A stretch of DNA of 64,000 nt from Cyprinus carpio (lineage: Eukaryota; Chordata; Actinopteri; Cypriniformes; Cyprinidae): contig NC_056596.1 of assembly GCF_018340385.1 (NCBI RefSeq), positions 10,792,298 through 10,856,297 of the forward strand, given 5' to 3'. A model generated the notes under the pieces. It did not search any database. It saw only the letters and a list, made by a program, of their open reading frames with translations, and had not been told where the DNA came from. Numbering within the stretch: position 1 is the first letter of the stretch; each line of letters opens with the position of its first letter. Positions 8,936 through 21,256 of the stretch are shown here, piece after piece. The position numbers were made by a program, and so were the translations under genes.

Positions 8936-11011
8936 ATGAATGATTTGTTGTTTGCAGTCTGTTTGCTGGCAGGACTTGTGCTGACTAACTCAGTTCAGGC
9001 CTCCGAGTGGAGGGTTGTGTGCCTCAAGCTGTGCAAATGTGAAGTCCGACCCTGGTTCTCTCCCTCATCCATGTATAATGCAGCTCCGACTGTGGATTGT
9101 AATGATCTAGGACTTCTGTCTCTGCCTGAGAGGCTGCCCTCAGACACACAAGTAGTTCTATCACAGGCCAACAGCATCGTAAAGATTGAAAGTCCCTTGG
9201 ACTATCTGGTAAACCTAACAGAGGTAGACCTATCTCGAAACAACATATCCTCATTGAGTGATGTCTATCTAGGTCACCTTCCACAACTTCTGTCTTTGCA
9301 TCTAGAGGAGAACTGGCTAAGCAGCCTTCATGATAACTGCCTTGCAAACTTCCCAAACTTACAGGAGCTATATGTTAACCATAACCTTCTCTCCTTGATC
9401 AGTGCAGAGGCTTTCCGAGGGCTTAACAAGCTCTTGAGGCTCCATCTTAATTCAAACCAGCTGAGGGCCATAAGAACAGAGTGGTTCCAGGATCTTTTCC
9501 AGCTGGAAATCTTGATGATAGGAGAGAATCCAATTGCCAGAATACAAGACATGAATTTCAAGCCCCTAATCAATCTCCGCAGTCTTGTGCTAACCAGAAT
9601 GAACCTTACTGAAATCCCTGACAGTGCCCTGTTTGGACTCGATAAGCTGGAAAGCGTGTCATTCTATGATAATATGTTCCCAAAAGTACCTCAAGCTGCT
9701 CTCAGACAAGTGCGGAACCTCAAGTTTCTGGACCTTAACAAGAATCCCATAGAGAGGATCCAAAGGGGTGACTTTGTGGACATGATCCATTTGAAAGAAC
9801 TTGGTATTAACAGTATGCCAGAGTTAGTTTCCATCGACAGTTTTGCTGTGCATAACCTACCAGAGCTGACCAAAATCGAAGCAACGAACAACCCCCGACT
9901 TTCCTACATCCACCCGAATGCATTCTCCAAACTCCCCAGTCTCGAGTCCTTGATGTTGAATAGCAATGCGCTCCGGGCTCTTCATCATGTCATGGTAGAA
10001 TCCTTGCCTAACCTTCAGGAGGTGAGCATGCACTCCAACCCCATTTACTGTGACTGTGTCATCCGCTGGATCAATATGAACAAGACCACGGTCCGCTTCA
10101 TGGAACCGGATGCCCTCTTATGCGCGGGGCCCTCAGAGTTTGAAGGTCGTCTTGTCAGGCATGTGCACTTCCGTGAAATGGCGGATATCTGCCTACCACT
10201 AATATCTCCTGAAAGCCTTCCTGATCAGGTCAATGTGGGTGCTGGGAATTCGGTCTCTCTACACTGCAGGGCATTTGGCGATCCTGAACCTGAGATCTAC
10301 TGGGTCACACCTTCAGGCGAGAAGATCTTGCCTCAAATGGTTACCAAGAAGTATCACCTGCATCCTGAGGGAACGTTTGATATTTACGGCATCACAGAGA
10401 ATGAGGCTGGGCAGTACACCTGCGTGGCCCACAATCTCATAGGTGCAGACATGAGATCTGTCTCAGTTGTAGTAAATGGGTACTACCCACTGCCGGCAAA
10501 TGAATCCTTGCACATCCAAGTCAAAGGGATTGAGCCACATTTGGTGAGGATTTCTTGGGTGCCACCCAAGGGCAGTCTTGTGTCGAATATTAAGTGGTCA
10601 ACAACATCACAGCAGCCCTCCTTGCAGTTTACCGCCCATGTGTTGTCAGATGTAAAAACGTTCAACCTCACACACTTGCAGCCACTCATGCAGTACGAGG
10701 TGTGTGTGGAAATTACAGACCTGCAAAGTAGACATTTGAAAAACTGCATAAATGTCAGCACCACTGAGGTTTTAATAGGAAAAACCGATGATAGTATCAG
10801 TGACAGATTGATAATCGCCATCACTGCGCTGCTCCTGATCGTGTCCGCAGTATTCTGTTCATTCATTTGCATGTTGTGGAGGAGTGATCACCTTTACAGG
10901 AAATTACGAAATCAGCAGTCTGAGATATTACCCTCACACATTAAACCAATATGGGGGTCAAGGGCTAAAGCCAATGATTCAGAAACAGACTTGACAAAAA
11001 ACTCCATTTGA
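8936..11011 (+). CDS. lrrn3: Leucine-rich repeat neuronal protein 3
   Basis: Single-exon 691-codon frame for a type I membrane protein of the LRRN (NLRR) family, neuronal surface proteins thought to act in adhesion and signalling. Visible in order: signal peptide ~1-22; LRRNT cysteines 29, 33, 35 and 55; about 12 leucine-rich repeats ~71-370; LRRCT cysteines 372, 374, 396 and 419; an Ig-C2 domain with Cys444, Trp456 and Cys496 (DEAGQYTC-like motif as ENEAGQYTCVAHN); an FN3 domain ~523-612; a TM helix ~624-647; and a ~44-residue tail. N-glycosylation sequons are at 93, 103, 223, 382, 522, 577 and 606. It is closer to LRRN3 than LRRN1 (NPRLSYIHPNAF, SIDS.AV.NLP.L.KIEATN), and the nearby antisense immp2l exons support this. 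Human LRRN3 is ~708 residues. The tail is shorter and lacks the ELYPPLINLWE motif seen in paralogs. YRKL at 654-657 fits a YxxPhi sorting signal. This start has good context and is followed directly by the signal peptide. Confidence 0.97.
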   Translation: MNDLLFAVCLLAGLVLTNSVQASEWRVVCLKLCKCEVRPWFSPSSMYNAAPTVDCNDLGLLSLPERLPSDTQVVLSQANSIVKIESPLDYLVNLTEVDLSRNNISSLSDVYLGHLPQLLSLHLEENWLSSLHDNCLANFPNLQELYVNHNLLSLISAEAFRGLNKLLRLHLNSNQLRAIRTEWFQDLFQLEILMIGENPIARIQDMNFKPLINLRSLVLTRMNLTEIPDSALFGLDKLESVSFYDNMFPKVPQAALRQVRNLKFLDLNKNPIERIQRGDFVDMIHLKELGINSMPELVSIDSFAVHNLPELTKIEATNNPRLSYIHPNAFSKLPSLESLMLNSNALRALHHVMVESLPNLQEVSMHSNPIYCDCVIRWINMNKTTVRFMEPDALLCAGPSEFEGRLVRHVHFREMADICLPLISPESLPDQVNVGAGNSVSLHCRAFGDPEPEIYWVTPSGEKILPQMVTKKYHLHPEGTFDIYGITENEAGQYTCVAHNLIGADMRSVSVVVNGYYPLPANESLHIQVKGIEPHLVRISWVPPKGSLVSNIKWSTTSQQPSLQFTAHVLSDVKTFNLTHLQPLMQYEVCVEITDLQSRHLKNCINVSTTEVLIGKTDDSISDRLIIAITALLLIVSAVFCSFICMLWRSDHLYRKLRNQQSEILPSHIKPIWGSRAKANDSETDLTKNSI

Positions 11012-11420
11012 GAGAAGAGCAACAGTTTGTGATGCAGTGGACATTAGACTATGTGTCTCTAATAACTCTCTCAATCTTATACCGACTCACACCTCTGGAT
11101 CATTATGAAATGGATTCTGTGTGGTTTGTGGTCCAAGACATTTCTTGCTAAATCTGACATTGATTGCCAAAAAGTCACTTATTGTTTAAATGTCACACTT
11201 CACTGGGGAGCATGAAGAGAATCGTTATTTCATGCGGGATCAAAGAACAGCACATGAAAGGTTGGGCCTGACTATTTATTAAGAGCGCAAAGCATCAGTG
11301 GCCGAGTCTTTTTATTGTGGGCTTGTAGCAACACTACTTGTGCTGTGTCATTGGTAAAATAAACAATGTCAAGTTTATGATGGACTACCCTTGTAGAATA
11401 AATCATAACTGTACACATGT
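11012..11420 (+). other. lrrn3: 3' UTR of lrrn3
   Basis: Follows the TGA stop at 11009-11011 and extends to the second polyadenylation signal plus about 20 nt. The sequence is unique and free of repeats. Longer alternative 3' ends cannot be excluded. Confidence 0.6.
11358..11402 (+). terminator. Two AATAAA polyadenylation signals for lrrn3
   Basis: Canonical hexamers at 11358-11363 and 11397-11402, 350-390 nt after the stop codon. A TGTACACATGTACGACACTTTGTG stretch after the second gives a mildly GT-containing downstream element. Confidence 0.65.
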
Positions 11421-11649
11421 ACGACACTTTGTGATAAGATACATTTATACAGAAAATGACAACTTGTTTTCATTGCAAGTGTTTTACTCTTAAAATGCCT
11501 TCAATTGACTAATTAAACTGTCAACTGAAAAGCCATAAACGTAAAAGAAACAGAAGAGATGCACAAGATGAAAAGAAAAATGTGAAGTCACAGTTTCATG
11601 AAGTAGATATGCGGGTGCATCATTAGCTTGAAAACCTTTTTAATGTGGC

Positions 11650-11716
11650 AAAAAACAAACAAACAAACAAACAAACAAACAAACAAACAAACAAACAAAC
11701 AAACAAACAAACAAAC
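11650..11716. repeat. (AAAC)n microsatellite
   Basis: About 16 near-perfect AAAC units, roughly 250 nt downstream of the probable lrrn3 polyadenylation site. Confidence 0.97.
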
Positions 11717-12354
11717 GTGTATTTTAACCAAAGTCTAAATATCAGATAAAAATAACCTTTTTTATATTTACAGAAACACAACAAAACAGGCTGCCCGAAA
11801 ATTTGTATGTGCCTGGGGAGTTGGAATATGAGAAAAAAGAGGAAAATGAGGAGGTGGAGTTTTACAGTGTGAAGGTGGGGCTTGGGGAAGAAAAAAATTC
11901 ACAGAACTCATTGACTTTAAGTCACATTATCTTCTTTTTCACTAAAAATCCAATAGGAATTCCAACGCTAAACTCCCACAGGTGATGAATTGCCATCACA
12001 GAACAAATGATGTGGGGGATTTATCAGACTTGCATGCTCATATATCACAGGGGGTTTTAGCACCAAACAAAGGGGCTTTTAGAGTTAGGCCATTTGTCAC
12101 CTACACAGGAGCTAAACTAATTAAATTAAATTCAATTCAAGTTTATTTTTATAGCGATTTTCATGATACAAATCGATGCAAAGTGACATGTGCCATAATA
12201 TTTCTTTGTAACGTTAAATACAAAAACGATTAAAACCATTTGTATACATTTTTACTATTGTTAAGAATATTTTGAATATTTTAAGAAATATTAAAATTAT
12301 TTCAGACTGTACACATGCTCAAACTACAGTTAGAACTGGATCTGAATCCCCATT

Positions 12355-13420
12355 ATTTAAAAGGACCATATGATGTTGCTAAAAATAGAACATTATTTTG
12401 TGTATTTGGTGTAATAAAATGTGTTTATACTGTTTAAGGTTCAAAAAACATTATTTTCCACATACTGTACATTATTGTTTCTCCTCTATGCCCTGCCTTT
12501 CTGTAACGCGTACTTTTTACACAGCTCATCAGTCTGAAAAGCGAGGTGTGCTGTGATTGGCCAACTATCCAGTTCGTTGTGATTGGCCGAATACCTCAAG
12601 CGTGTGACTGAAAAGTTGCACCCCTTACCATACTGTGATGCCATGTCCCAGCGTGACGAGACAAAAACAATAAAACCCATTAAAAAACAAGGCAATTTTG
12701 CTTCCAGTGGGGACATAATTACTGATTATAATGACTTATACTGTTTTTTTATGCATTGCGTTGCATTGCACCGCATAAACATAAAACCATGTCTGCATTT
12801 GTGGTGGTGGGAATGAAAAAATACAAGCGCTACTCTACACTGCTCAAAACTCATGTTTGAATCATCAGTGACAAATCCTTTAAATATGAAAGCATACTTA
12901 CAGGCTGTGAGTCAGCATTATTTGTCAGAACACCGGCATTGTAGGCTACTCTCCCAGGAAACAATCCTCGTTCTTGTTAAAATGTGTTGCTCACATCTGA
13001 ATATTTGAGTTGAACTGTTCTGGAACAGTGTTGTAAATAAAACTTAACCACTGATTTCTAGTTGTGTCCTCTTTTGGAAGGCCAAAAAAAGTAGTTTTGC
13101 TTTCACAACGAAACACACAGCATCTCCACAACATAGTGGCGGCAACAGCAATACTACAGCGACAATAAAAGTTACACCTTCTATCTTTGCATGAACATTT
13201 GGGTGGTGTTATGCAAATCTTCCCACACAGTGATGTAGACATGTGGGGGGCGTGTTTAAATGAGGCGTTTTTGAACGAGTCTTAACTTTTATAAAGAATA
13301 TCTCTTTTGGTTTGAGACTTTAGTCTTTGCAACTTCAGGGATTTTATCTATTCACAAACAGCTTGTAACACACCAAAGAGAAAGGAAAACTTGAAATCGC
13401 ATCATATGACCCCTTTAAAT
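12355..13420. mobile_element. Non-autonomous DNA transposon with CATATGA(C)CC ends
   Basis: The left end ATTTAAAAGGACCATATGATG (12355-12375) is matched in inverse by CATCATATGACCCCTTTAAAT (13400-13420), giving ~21 nt imperfect terminal inverted repeats. The interior carries segments seen in many cyprinid repeats, such as GTGATTGGCCGAATACCTCAAGCGTGTGACTGAAAAGTTGCACCCCTTACCATACTGTGATGCC. No transposase frame is visible. The open frames inside (about 80 codons on both strands) have no domain. The superfamily cannot be fixed from the ends alone. Length is ~1.07 kb. Confidence 0.8.
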
Positions 13421-16400
13421 AAACATCTGACATAATTCACATTAACTATACAAAAAAATGGCACTTGTCGATGTTTGGAAGATGACACAAAATTATGAGT
13501 AAAAAAAAAAACTGTTTTCGCCTGTGTCATGTAAGAACTTCGACTCGTTAGCGCATTTTAATCAAAGTCAAAGTTTATCATTAACTGTCCTCAAGTTAGA
13601 TATTCTGACTTTTCAAGTTAAACTGAAAACAGCTTTAGCAAAGATGGATATGAAGTGACAGAGGGTGATAGAGAGCACCTCCTGCAGACAAAAATCTAAA
13701 GAGGGCAACATGAGACTTGTTCAATCAACCATCAGCTTTCATCAAAAACAAGAACACTACAGACTAGCGTTTGGCCCATCAAGAAAATCAATTCACTCTC
13801 CATTAATTTCAAACCACAAAATGTTGCAAGTAATATAAGGTATATGACACACCGTGTGTGTACAGGAAGACGAATTTCCTCTTAATTAAGTGATGTGCTC
13901 AGCAACTGAGAAAATGAACAAGTGGGCTATATCTTCAGGACCATTAGTTCAATTAATCTTGATTAATCTCGATTATCTTATCACAGTGTTTATGTCCTTC
14001 TTTCCATATGGTCACGCCATGATCATGCGACTGAAAATAACTTTATTAAATCGCTAATATGGTGAACTTGATACATCAATTTCAAGCTCCACCTGGTTTG
14101 ATTACTATGCAACTCCATTACAAGGCTTCTGTTATGGGTTTGTGTCATAGCATCAATATATCTATATCAATATAAATATTACAATAAACAATAATATGCA
14201 ATTATTTGATTAATTAATACAGTTAAATTTCCATAAATAAATAAGGAAATAAATAAGTCTACATTAGACCTCAACATTTGACTTGGACTGTAAAAGTCAG
14301 ATTTCATTAGGAAGGAAATAAGACTGTGCCTCTTTGCAGGGCTGGAAACCCTTTGCTTAACGCTCCACTTTAATGGCACATTTTGTAATGAATAATTTAC
14401 CTGGTTCTAATGACCCTGTAAGCCGACCCGTTCAAGCAGCATCATCATTCTGAACGAGGTGATTACAGCAGTGAGTCAATGTGAGACGCCAAGATTAGAG
14501 AAAAAATGAGCACAGTTCAGGGGGAGGTTACCGAGAGCCTAGCGACAAGCAGCTACTGTATTAGTATTCAACCAAGCTAACAAGTTTTCTTGGCATAGGC
14601 AATGAACAGGTGTTTCATCTTTGTTTAATGACGATTGAATCCCCTTTTTATATAAAAAATTTAATTAAACTACAAATGACTGTATGGGGCGTGAAATGAA
14701 AAATGAAATGAAAAAGATGGGCATGTTCGGACACAGACGTCTGCAACAACACTACAATAACCCAATAAAAACAATCAGTTCAGAGGGAAAATTATGTCTA
14801 GGAGCCACAGCTTATGATCTGACAAGATAGCTTGTTTTCGTCAACAAAAAATAAATAAATAAATAAATCAAAAACCAAAACCTGACAGCCAGAGCTCTTA
14901 CCATGACAAATGATATGTTTAGTGAATTATCAATACCTTCCTTACTGCCTTGATTTGCGCTGTGAATCCCATTTACAGTTCATGTTACTGCATAAAAAGA
15001 GACCTATTCCCTGACAATAAGTATTGGGACAATACCTGACCAAAACACATCCAGTGTCCTTTCACTCATTGGCTTCACACTAAGAGTCACTGACTGAATC
15101 ATGCAGGGAACCTTGAAAGCTGCAGGCAAAAGCTGATATGATAAATCTCTTGCATTTAAATGTCGATTCAATCAAGACTGATTAACAGTGTCATATGAGT
15201 TCCTTCAAAACAGATGGTAGTGTTTTTACCTTCACCTAAAGCTGCATATGAGTGGAGGAGTTATTATAATTTTGTAAATGTTATTATAATTAGAATGTAT
15301 AAAGTTGACAGATAAATGAATGAATGAAAAAATTGGACAATTCGACTTAAAATTATTAAAGTGCATTTAAGTACTTTCAGTGAATTTACAGCATATTTTA
15401 CCAAAGTTTCTTTATTTCCAGTTATGAATTTTAGTGCTTTAACTTAAACTTATTTCATTTAGTTAACAAGGCAACATTTCTAATTTTCATTTAATTTCAA
15501 AGTTTTTCATCTAATAATTTATTTAGTTTTTAATTGTTTTAGTTTTTTTTGTACATGTTAGTTTTATAGGAAATAAAAGAAAATCATTAATTTTAGTGAA
15601 TTTACTGTAAATTGAGACAACAAATAATCTCGTAAATATGATCTTTCCAACTTAATTTGAATGCAACATTAGTTTTGTGTTTTTCATGTAGAGAAAACAT
15701 TGTTTGCACTGCTGTTTCCCATAAATCATTTTCTATGCAGAAAGAAAAAAAGATTTTTTTTTTACTTCATTCATTTTTCTGATGTCCTTCAGAAATGAAA
15801 AGAAAAACGAAGGCGGATATTTATGCACCGTATAACCACTTAAATTATTGATGACATTTTAAGGGTCTGAAAAGTAAAGGCTTTCAACAAGAAGATTGAA
15901 CAAACAATGGCTGATGGACATTGTTTAAATATTTCATGCTGGAATTTAAAACGACTATTACTGTGCAGTGCCATTAGCCAAACTCACCGTGTTTCAGTGA
16001 TAGGATCCACTGCCTGACTGACTCAAGCTGCCAAACTCTCTGTAACTAAAGACCATTAGCCTTGACAACAGACACAAGGAATAGACGTTCGTAAAGCATC
16101 TCACCCAAATTCAGTTCAGCTGAGCAAAATCAACTTCATAATGTAAACAACGACTTAGGTCATGTCTTCCAAGGTATCATAGTCATAACACAGATCTGCT
16201 TCATGCATCCTTTCACATAATAACACTATACATCACTCCACTTCCCAATAAAAACAAGCTCACACTTCATTTTATGTGTACTCATGTTACAAAGCTGCTC
16301 CAATATATGAACAGATCTACCCTACTTAAAGAAGAAACGCTGTATGATTTAATGTGGGCAGATTTTTGCACTTTCATTTGGACAAGGATTTGTGAGCAGG

Positions 16401-16984
16401 CCTGTGTGATTTGATTGTACACGTAAAGGACTGCGATGAAAAAGGCCAGCGATTACACGGTGCAGCTACATTTTGAGCACAACAGCTCTGAACAGAACAA
16501 ACTCCATCATCTATGAGCAAACTATAACAACAAAGGAAGACTGAGAGAATTTCACGCTTAAAATCACACTGAGATACAGAGTGACAGATATGGCTGAGTA
16601 ATTCTGTTCTAAAGCAGTGATGAAGAGTTGATGTGTGGGAGTGCTGATGTACAGATGGCTTAAGCCTTCATGTGTCAGTCCATCAGTGTGATAGAGGATT
16701 GACACCACGTGTTTGCATTGCTTTTTTTTTTAAAGCAGTATAGTCATGTTCATCTAGAATTTATTCTGTTGGTACAAGGTGCAAGTCAAAGCAAAAAAAA
16801 AAAACTGACCGCATGAGATAATATTCTTCATAAAAATGTAATATGACAATATCATGGTTCATGGAACAGTGATGGTATCAGCAGTAATACCATTGCATAT
16901 CATGGTCCCAGATCTTTCATTAAACAAAATAGTATTTTGTGTATATACATCTCTAAATATCTCACTAAAGCACTAGTGAAAATG
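13421..16984. other. No gene seen; mostly unique DNA
   Basis: AT-rich sequence with short A/T runs and an (AATA)n tract near 14850. The 15380-15600 part resembles the TTAGTTTTAGTTAAC-type cyprinid repeat seen more clearly at 42430-42920. No exon with credible splice sites or homology was recognised. Confidence 0.6.
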
Positions 16985-17024
16985 CTTCTATTTTGCATTC
17001 AATTTGAAAAATGTAAAACAGAAG

Positions 17025-17064
<40 letters not shown>

Positions 17065-17690
17065 AACAGCAATAATAATATAAAATGATGATGAAGATAT
17101 GAATATTTGATTGACTGTAACTAATCAATTACTTTTTTTGCTAATCGTAATTAAAAAAATGTTGAATTAAAAAAAAATTGAAAATGCAAAACAGAAGCAT
17201 TAATAACAATAATAATAGTAAACTGAATAAATATATTTAATATGTAAATATTAAAATAATTGTAGGACATTGATCAATGAAGTAATTAATTAGTTAATGT
17301 TTTTCTATTAATTTCTTCTACAAATGCGTAGTTTTAAAAAGTGCATTTGAAAAAAAGTATTACTATTACTATTATTATTATAAACAATAACAATATAAAA
17401 TGATGATGAAGATGTGAATATTTGATTTACTGTAACTAATCAATTACTTTTTTTGCAAATCATGTGTAATAAAAAAATGTTCAATTAATTTTTTTTGAAA
17501 ATGCAAAACAGAAGCACTAATAATAAAATATTTAAGATGTGAATATTTGATTTAAGGTCACTAACCATAATATTAACTATAATATTTGTTATTTCTAATT
17601 TCAAATAATGTGTAAAGAAAAGAAATCAATTTGAAAAATACAAAACAGAAGCATTATTATTAATATTACTATTATTATAATTGTGGATAA
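16985..17690. repeat. Degenerate ~160 nt tandem repeat with ATT tracts
   Basis: AAAACAGAAGCATTA/ACTA recurs at about 17017, 17187, 17503 and 17643. The companion phrase ATATAAAATGATGATGAAGAT.TGAATATTTGATT.ACTGTAACTAATCAATTACTTTTTTTGC occurs at 17076 and 17391. A (ATT)n run fills 17027-17062. The pattern is a minisatellite-like array of about four diverged units. No coding content. Confidence 0.8.
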
Positions 17691-20384
17691 TTTTGAATCC
17701 CAAATCAACTTTTGTAACGTGCTGTATTTGTGATTTTATATACTGGCCTGCAGAGTGCACAGTTAAGATATCCTGTGGTGTAATCCAATCCTTCTTGGGT
17801 TCAGTTTGCCGACACCAATCACAAAACACAAGACCAGGACACTGTCAGGAGAGATTTGCAGGATAAAGTCAGCCTCTCTAGTCTCGATGGCATCTAACGT
17901 CACCTGGGGCTAGGAAGTTTCCAGAGCTGTAAGCCTGAACCCAGACAAAGATCAACTTCAAAAGAAAACTACACTAGGCTTAAACTAGGCAAGAAACTAG
18001 GAACACGAGTCTGTGAAGCTGAAGTTCCCAATGAAAGTTTCAGATTTGACAAGTGTTCAGAGCACAGACATACCGAGAACACACAGACGTTACACAAGTG
18101 AACTCGAGTCAACTCCAATCTGGCCATAAATCTGAGCATTAATATTACAATATGATTTGAGCAAATTAATTATTGATGGAAATATAAACGCTGTGTACAA
18201 GCACAAACTGTTCTACCCTCTTTTTCTTCAGCAGTTTATGGTGAGTCAAGATGGTTTTGCTCGTTACAATGTCACTGCAGGACCTGGAGGACATTACTAA
18301 GTTTTTAATATGAGAAACTAGGGAGGACATTTATAGATGCATTAACATAATACATCAACCATCTACATTTTCAGCAATCAACCCCTAAGGCATCATGGGA
18401 CGAGGTCCCATTACCAAGAGCCATTTGCCTATGGACACAAAAACTGAATTATACCAATAAGATGTTAAAGGTGTTGACAATTATAGCTGTCAAGGTGACC
18501 TTTCTAGGGGAAAAAAAGCACTTATACTGTGTTGGCACATTTTAGAAAGCCAAATCAGTATATATATATACACCGATATGGGTACAGATGTGCTTAAAAC
18601 AGTACTGACCAATCCTAACTTGGCTGTTGTCACCTCTATTTTGTTTTTGGAGTTACCGCCCTCCAGTTTTGGAGTTTTTTAAATGCAAGTCTATGGAATA
18701 TTGGTGTGTTCAGATAAAAATAAATATTAGTTTATGTAAAATATCCAAAGCATTGTCACTTATAGTAACACTTAAAAAGGATTAAAAAGGATTAAAAAAC
18801 AAAAACAAACAATATTGTCACTTGTAATCATTTTCAATTTTTTTTTCTCATTTCAGCTGGCTGTGTGAAATGTTTGCTTCACAGTCTCCAGATTTAATTA
18901 TGTAACTACAAAATTTAACAGCTTCTTTCAAGAAAAACGGCACATAAAAATGCAATGTCTCAATTCATTCCAGGCCTCATAAGAATAATGTCAGATCAAA
19001 TTTGACCACTTTATGAGCACATTTTTCATATACAGTAAATCACATTGTTCACATAAATCTCCAGTTCATTCTTATGGGATGTTCTGCAAAGCTTTCCTGC
19101 ATTAGCAAGAGAAACCAAGAAAGCGAGGCTTTGAAAAAGGTCAATTGGTTATCAGTGTAAACGCAAGAGTGTTACAAACTCACAATTCTAGGAAATTACA
19201 GTCATAGGTTTCTTTCTATTTCCAAGTGAAAACAGAATATTCATCAAAAAAACACTTCCATCATACATCAGGAATTGACTGGATCTTAAAAAGTACGTGT
19301 TACATATCAGAATGGAGCCAGGACTGAATGCAAAAACATTTTCAGAAAGATGTGGAGCAAGTTATGACATTTTGACTGATGAAACATTCACGATAAGAAC
19401 AGAAACATGCATTAAGAAAGGAAACTGGGTCCTTTTTGACTCCATGTTGACATGTATTTGAAATCAATAGGCATCATGGACCTTTGACTTTCATGCCATC
19501 AATCAAGTTTGACTTCTAACAGAATGATTAAGATATTAAAAGAGCCACAAACCTAAAGTTAGGTATGTGCTGTTAAACTAATAATAACAAACTACAACAC
19601 ACTGAATTTTGGATTAAAACTTAGAAATTCCACAGAGCTTTTTTTCGAGTCTCTTCCAGACACCCACAAAATCTCTCGTGCACATGTATGATTGCTTTCA
19701 CGGGTAGCCCACTTGTTTATATATAGATATTTCTGTACCTCCCTATATAGTATATCTGAACTGGACTTCTTCTCCCACATACATCCCTCATAAGCATTAG
19801 AAGAACACACTTATCTACTTCTCTCAGACCTGTACTTACATTCAAACATGAAATGAAAAGAGAAAAGCACTTATCTCCCCGAAAACAAGACACGGTGTGG
19901 ACAGGAACCCTTGAATGTTAACAGTCTTATAAGAAACGTGTCTGAATGGAAACAGCGGTGGAGTTTATTTAACTGAATGCAAATGCAGCACTCCTGATTA
20001 ATTGGTTGACTGATGGGTATTTGCAGTAGAAGGACTCCGCAGTCAACTGACAAATTAAAGCACTTTAGATTCTCATTAAGTGAAATGCAATATATAATGT
20101 AGAAAATTTGAGGTCAGCTGTTCAAAAAACATTCCAGGCCAAGTACCAGTTAACCTCTACTGATAGCATCTGTTTTAGCCTAGGACCGCAAAAACTAAAC
20201 AGGAAAAAACGCTAATGAAAATAATAAACAACCAATTCACTGAGTGCTATTAAATGTGATTTTGAGCTTTATTAATATGATATGAAATGTACCATTTCTT
20301 AAAAAAAATTTTCATTTTGTGATGGAGGCAGTTCCTTTTATCTGCAGAATTAGGCACACTTTAGAAGAGAGGTAAACTGAGAAA
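17691..20384. other. No gene seen
   Basis: Unique-looking AT-rich DNA with no transposon ends, no credible exon and no RNA gene recognised. The open frames (60-72 codons) lack domains and compositional bias towards coding. Confidence 0.55.
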
Positions 20385-21256
20385 AAAGTCAGAGTTGGGA
20401 GATACAAACTCCAAATTGCGATCTATATAAACTCAGAATTGCGATAATAAAGTCAGAATTGTGTGTAATAAACTATTCTGAAAGAACTGTATACAACAAT
20501 TGTTATATACAATTCTGCGTAAGAAAGTCTGAATTGTGAGATATACAGTAAAGTCAGAATGAATTATGTGTTTAAAACTCACAACCTTGAGGAAAAAATG
20601 TCAGAATTGCGAGATGTAAACTCAAAATTCTGAGATACTTATGATAAGTCAGAATTGTGTATTTTAAACACAATTCTGAGTTAAAAATTGTGAGATGTCA
20701 ACTCAAAAACTGTGATACAGTACATAAACTCGTAATTGCGAGAAATAAGTCAGAACTGTGTGTTAGAAATTTGGAATTCAAATTGTTAACGCAAAAAGTC
20801 TGAATTAAGAGATGTTAACTCAAAATTGCGAGGTATAAACTTGTGAGAAATAAAGTGAGAATTGTGTGTTATAAACGTACAATTCTGAGAAAATCTGAAT
20901 TGTGAGATATAAACTCGTAATTTGCAAGAAATTAAGTCAGAATTGTGTTTTAAACTTGCAATTTTGAGAAAAAAAGTCCAAATTGTGAGATATAAAATCA
21001 TAACTGCGAGAAATAGTCAGAATTATGTTTCAAACTACTGAGAAAAGAAATTGAGAAAAAGTGAGAAGTTAACTCAAAATGAGAGTTATAAACCCTGAAT
21101 TTGAGGAAATAAATGTTTTAAATGTACAATTCTGAGAAAGTCTAAGCTGTGATATATAAACTTGTAATTGTAAAGTCAGAAGTGTGTGTGTAAAACTCAC
21201 AATCTTGCATAAAAAAAGTCAGAATCGCAAGATGTCAACTCAAAATGTGAGATATC
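20385..21256. repeat. GTCAGAATTGTGAGATATAAACTC-type tandem array
   Basis: Around 870 nt built from diverged copies of a short unit made of AAGTCAGAATTGTG, GAGATATAAACTC and ACAATTCTGAGAAAAA. Units are ~35-50 nt and vary by small indels. Both orientations of the core (GTCAGAATTGTG and CACAATTCTGAG) are interleaved, so single strands could fold locally. The minus-strand frame at 20786-21001 is a product of the repeat and not a gene. Confidence 0.85.

Noticed and set aside
9024..10872. Several open frames of 60-129 codons overlapping lrrn3 (minus strand, and one plus-strand frame at 10233-10442)
   Set aside because: They are shadow frames of the conserved LRRN3 coding sequence; the domain architecture is entirely in the 8936-11011 frame.
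8936..11011. Calling the gene lrrn1 or lrrn2
   Set aside because: Segment-by-segment recall favours LRRN3 (GLL..P.RLP..TQ, NMPELxSIDS, NPRLSYIHPNAF), and the antisense immp2l exons match the LRRN3 locus.
12991..13242. Cys-rich 83-codon minus-strand frame
   Set aside because: Lies inside a non-autonomous DNA transposon; no zinc-binding spacing that fits a known family.
20786..21001. 71-codon minus-strand repeat peptide
   Set aside because: Produced by the tandem array itself; the period of the peptide follows the DNA repeat.
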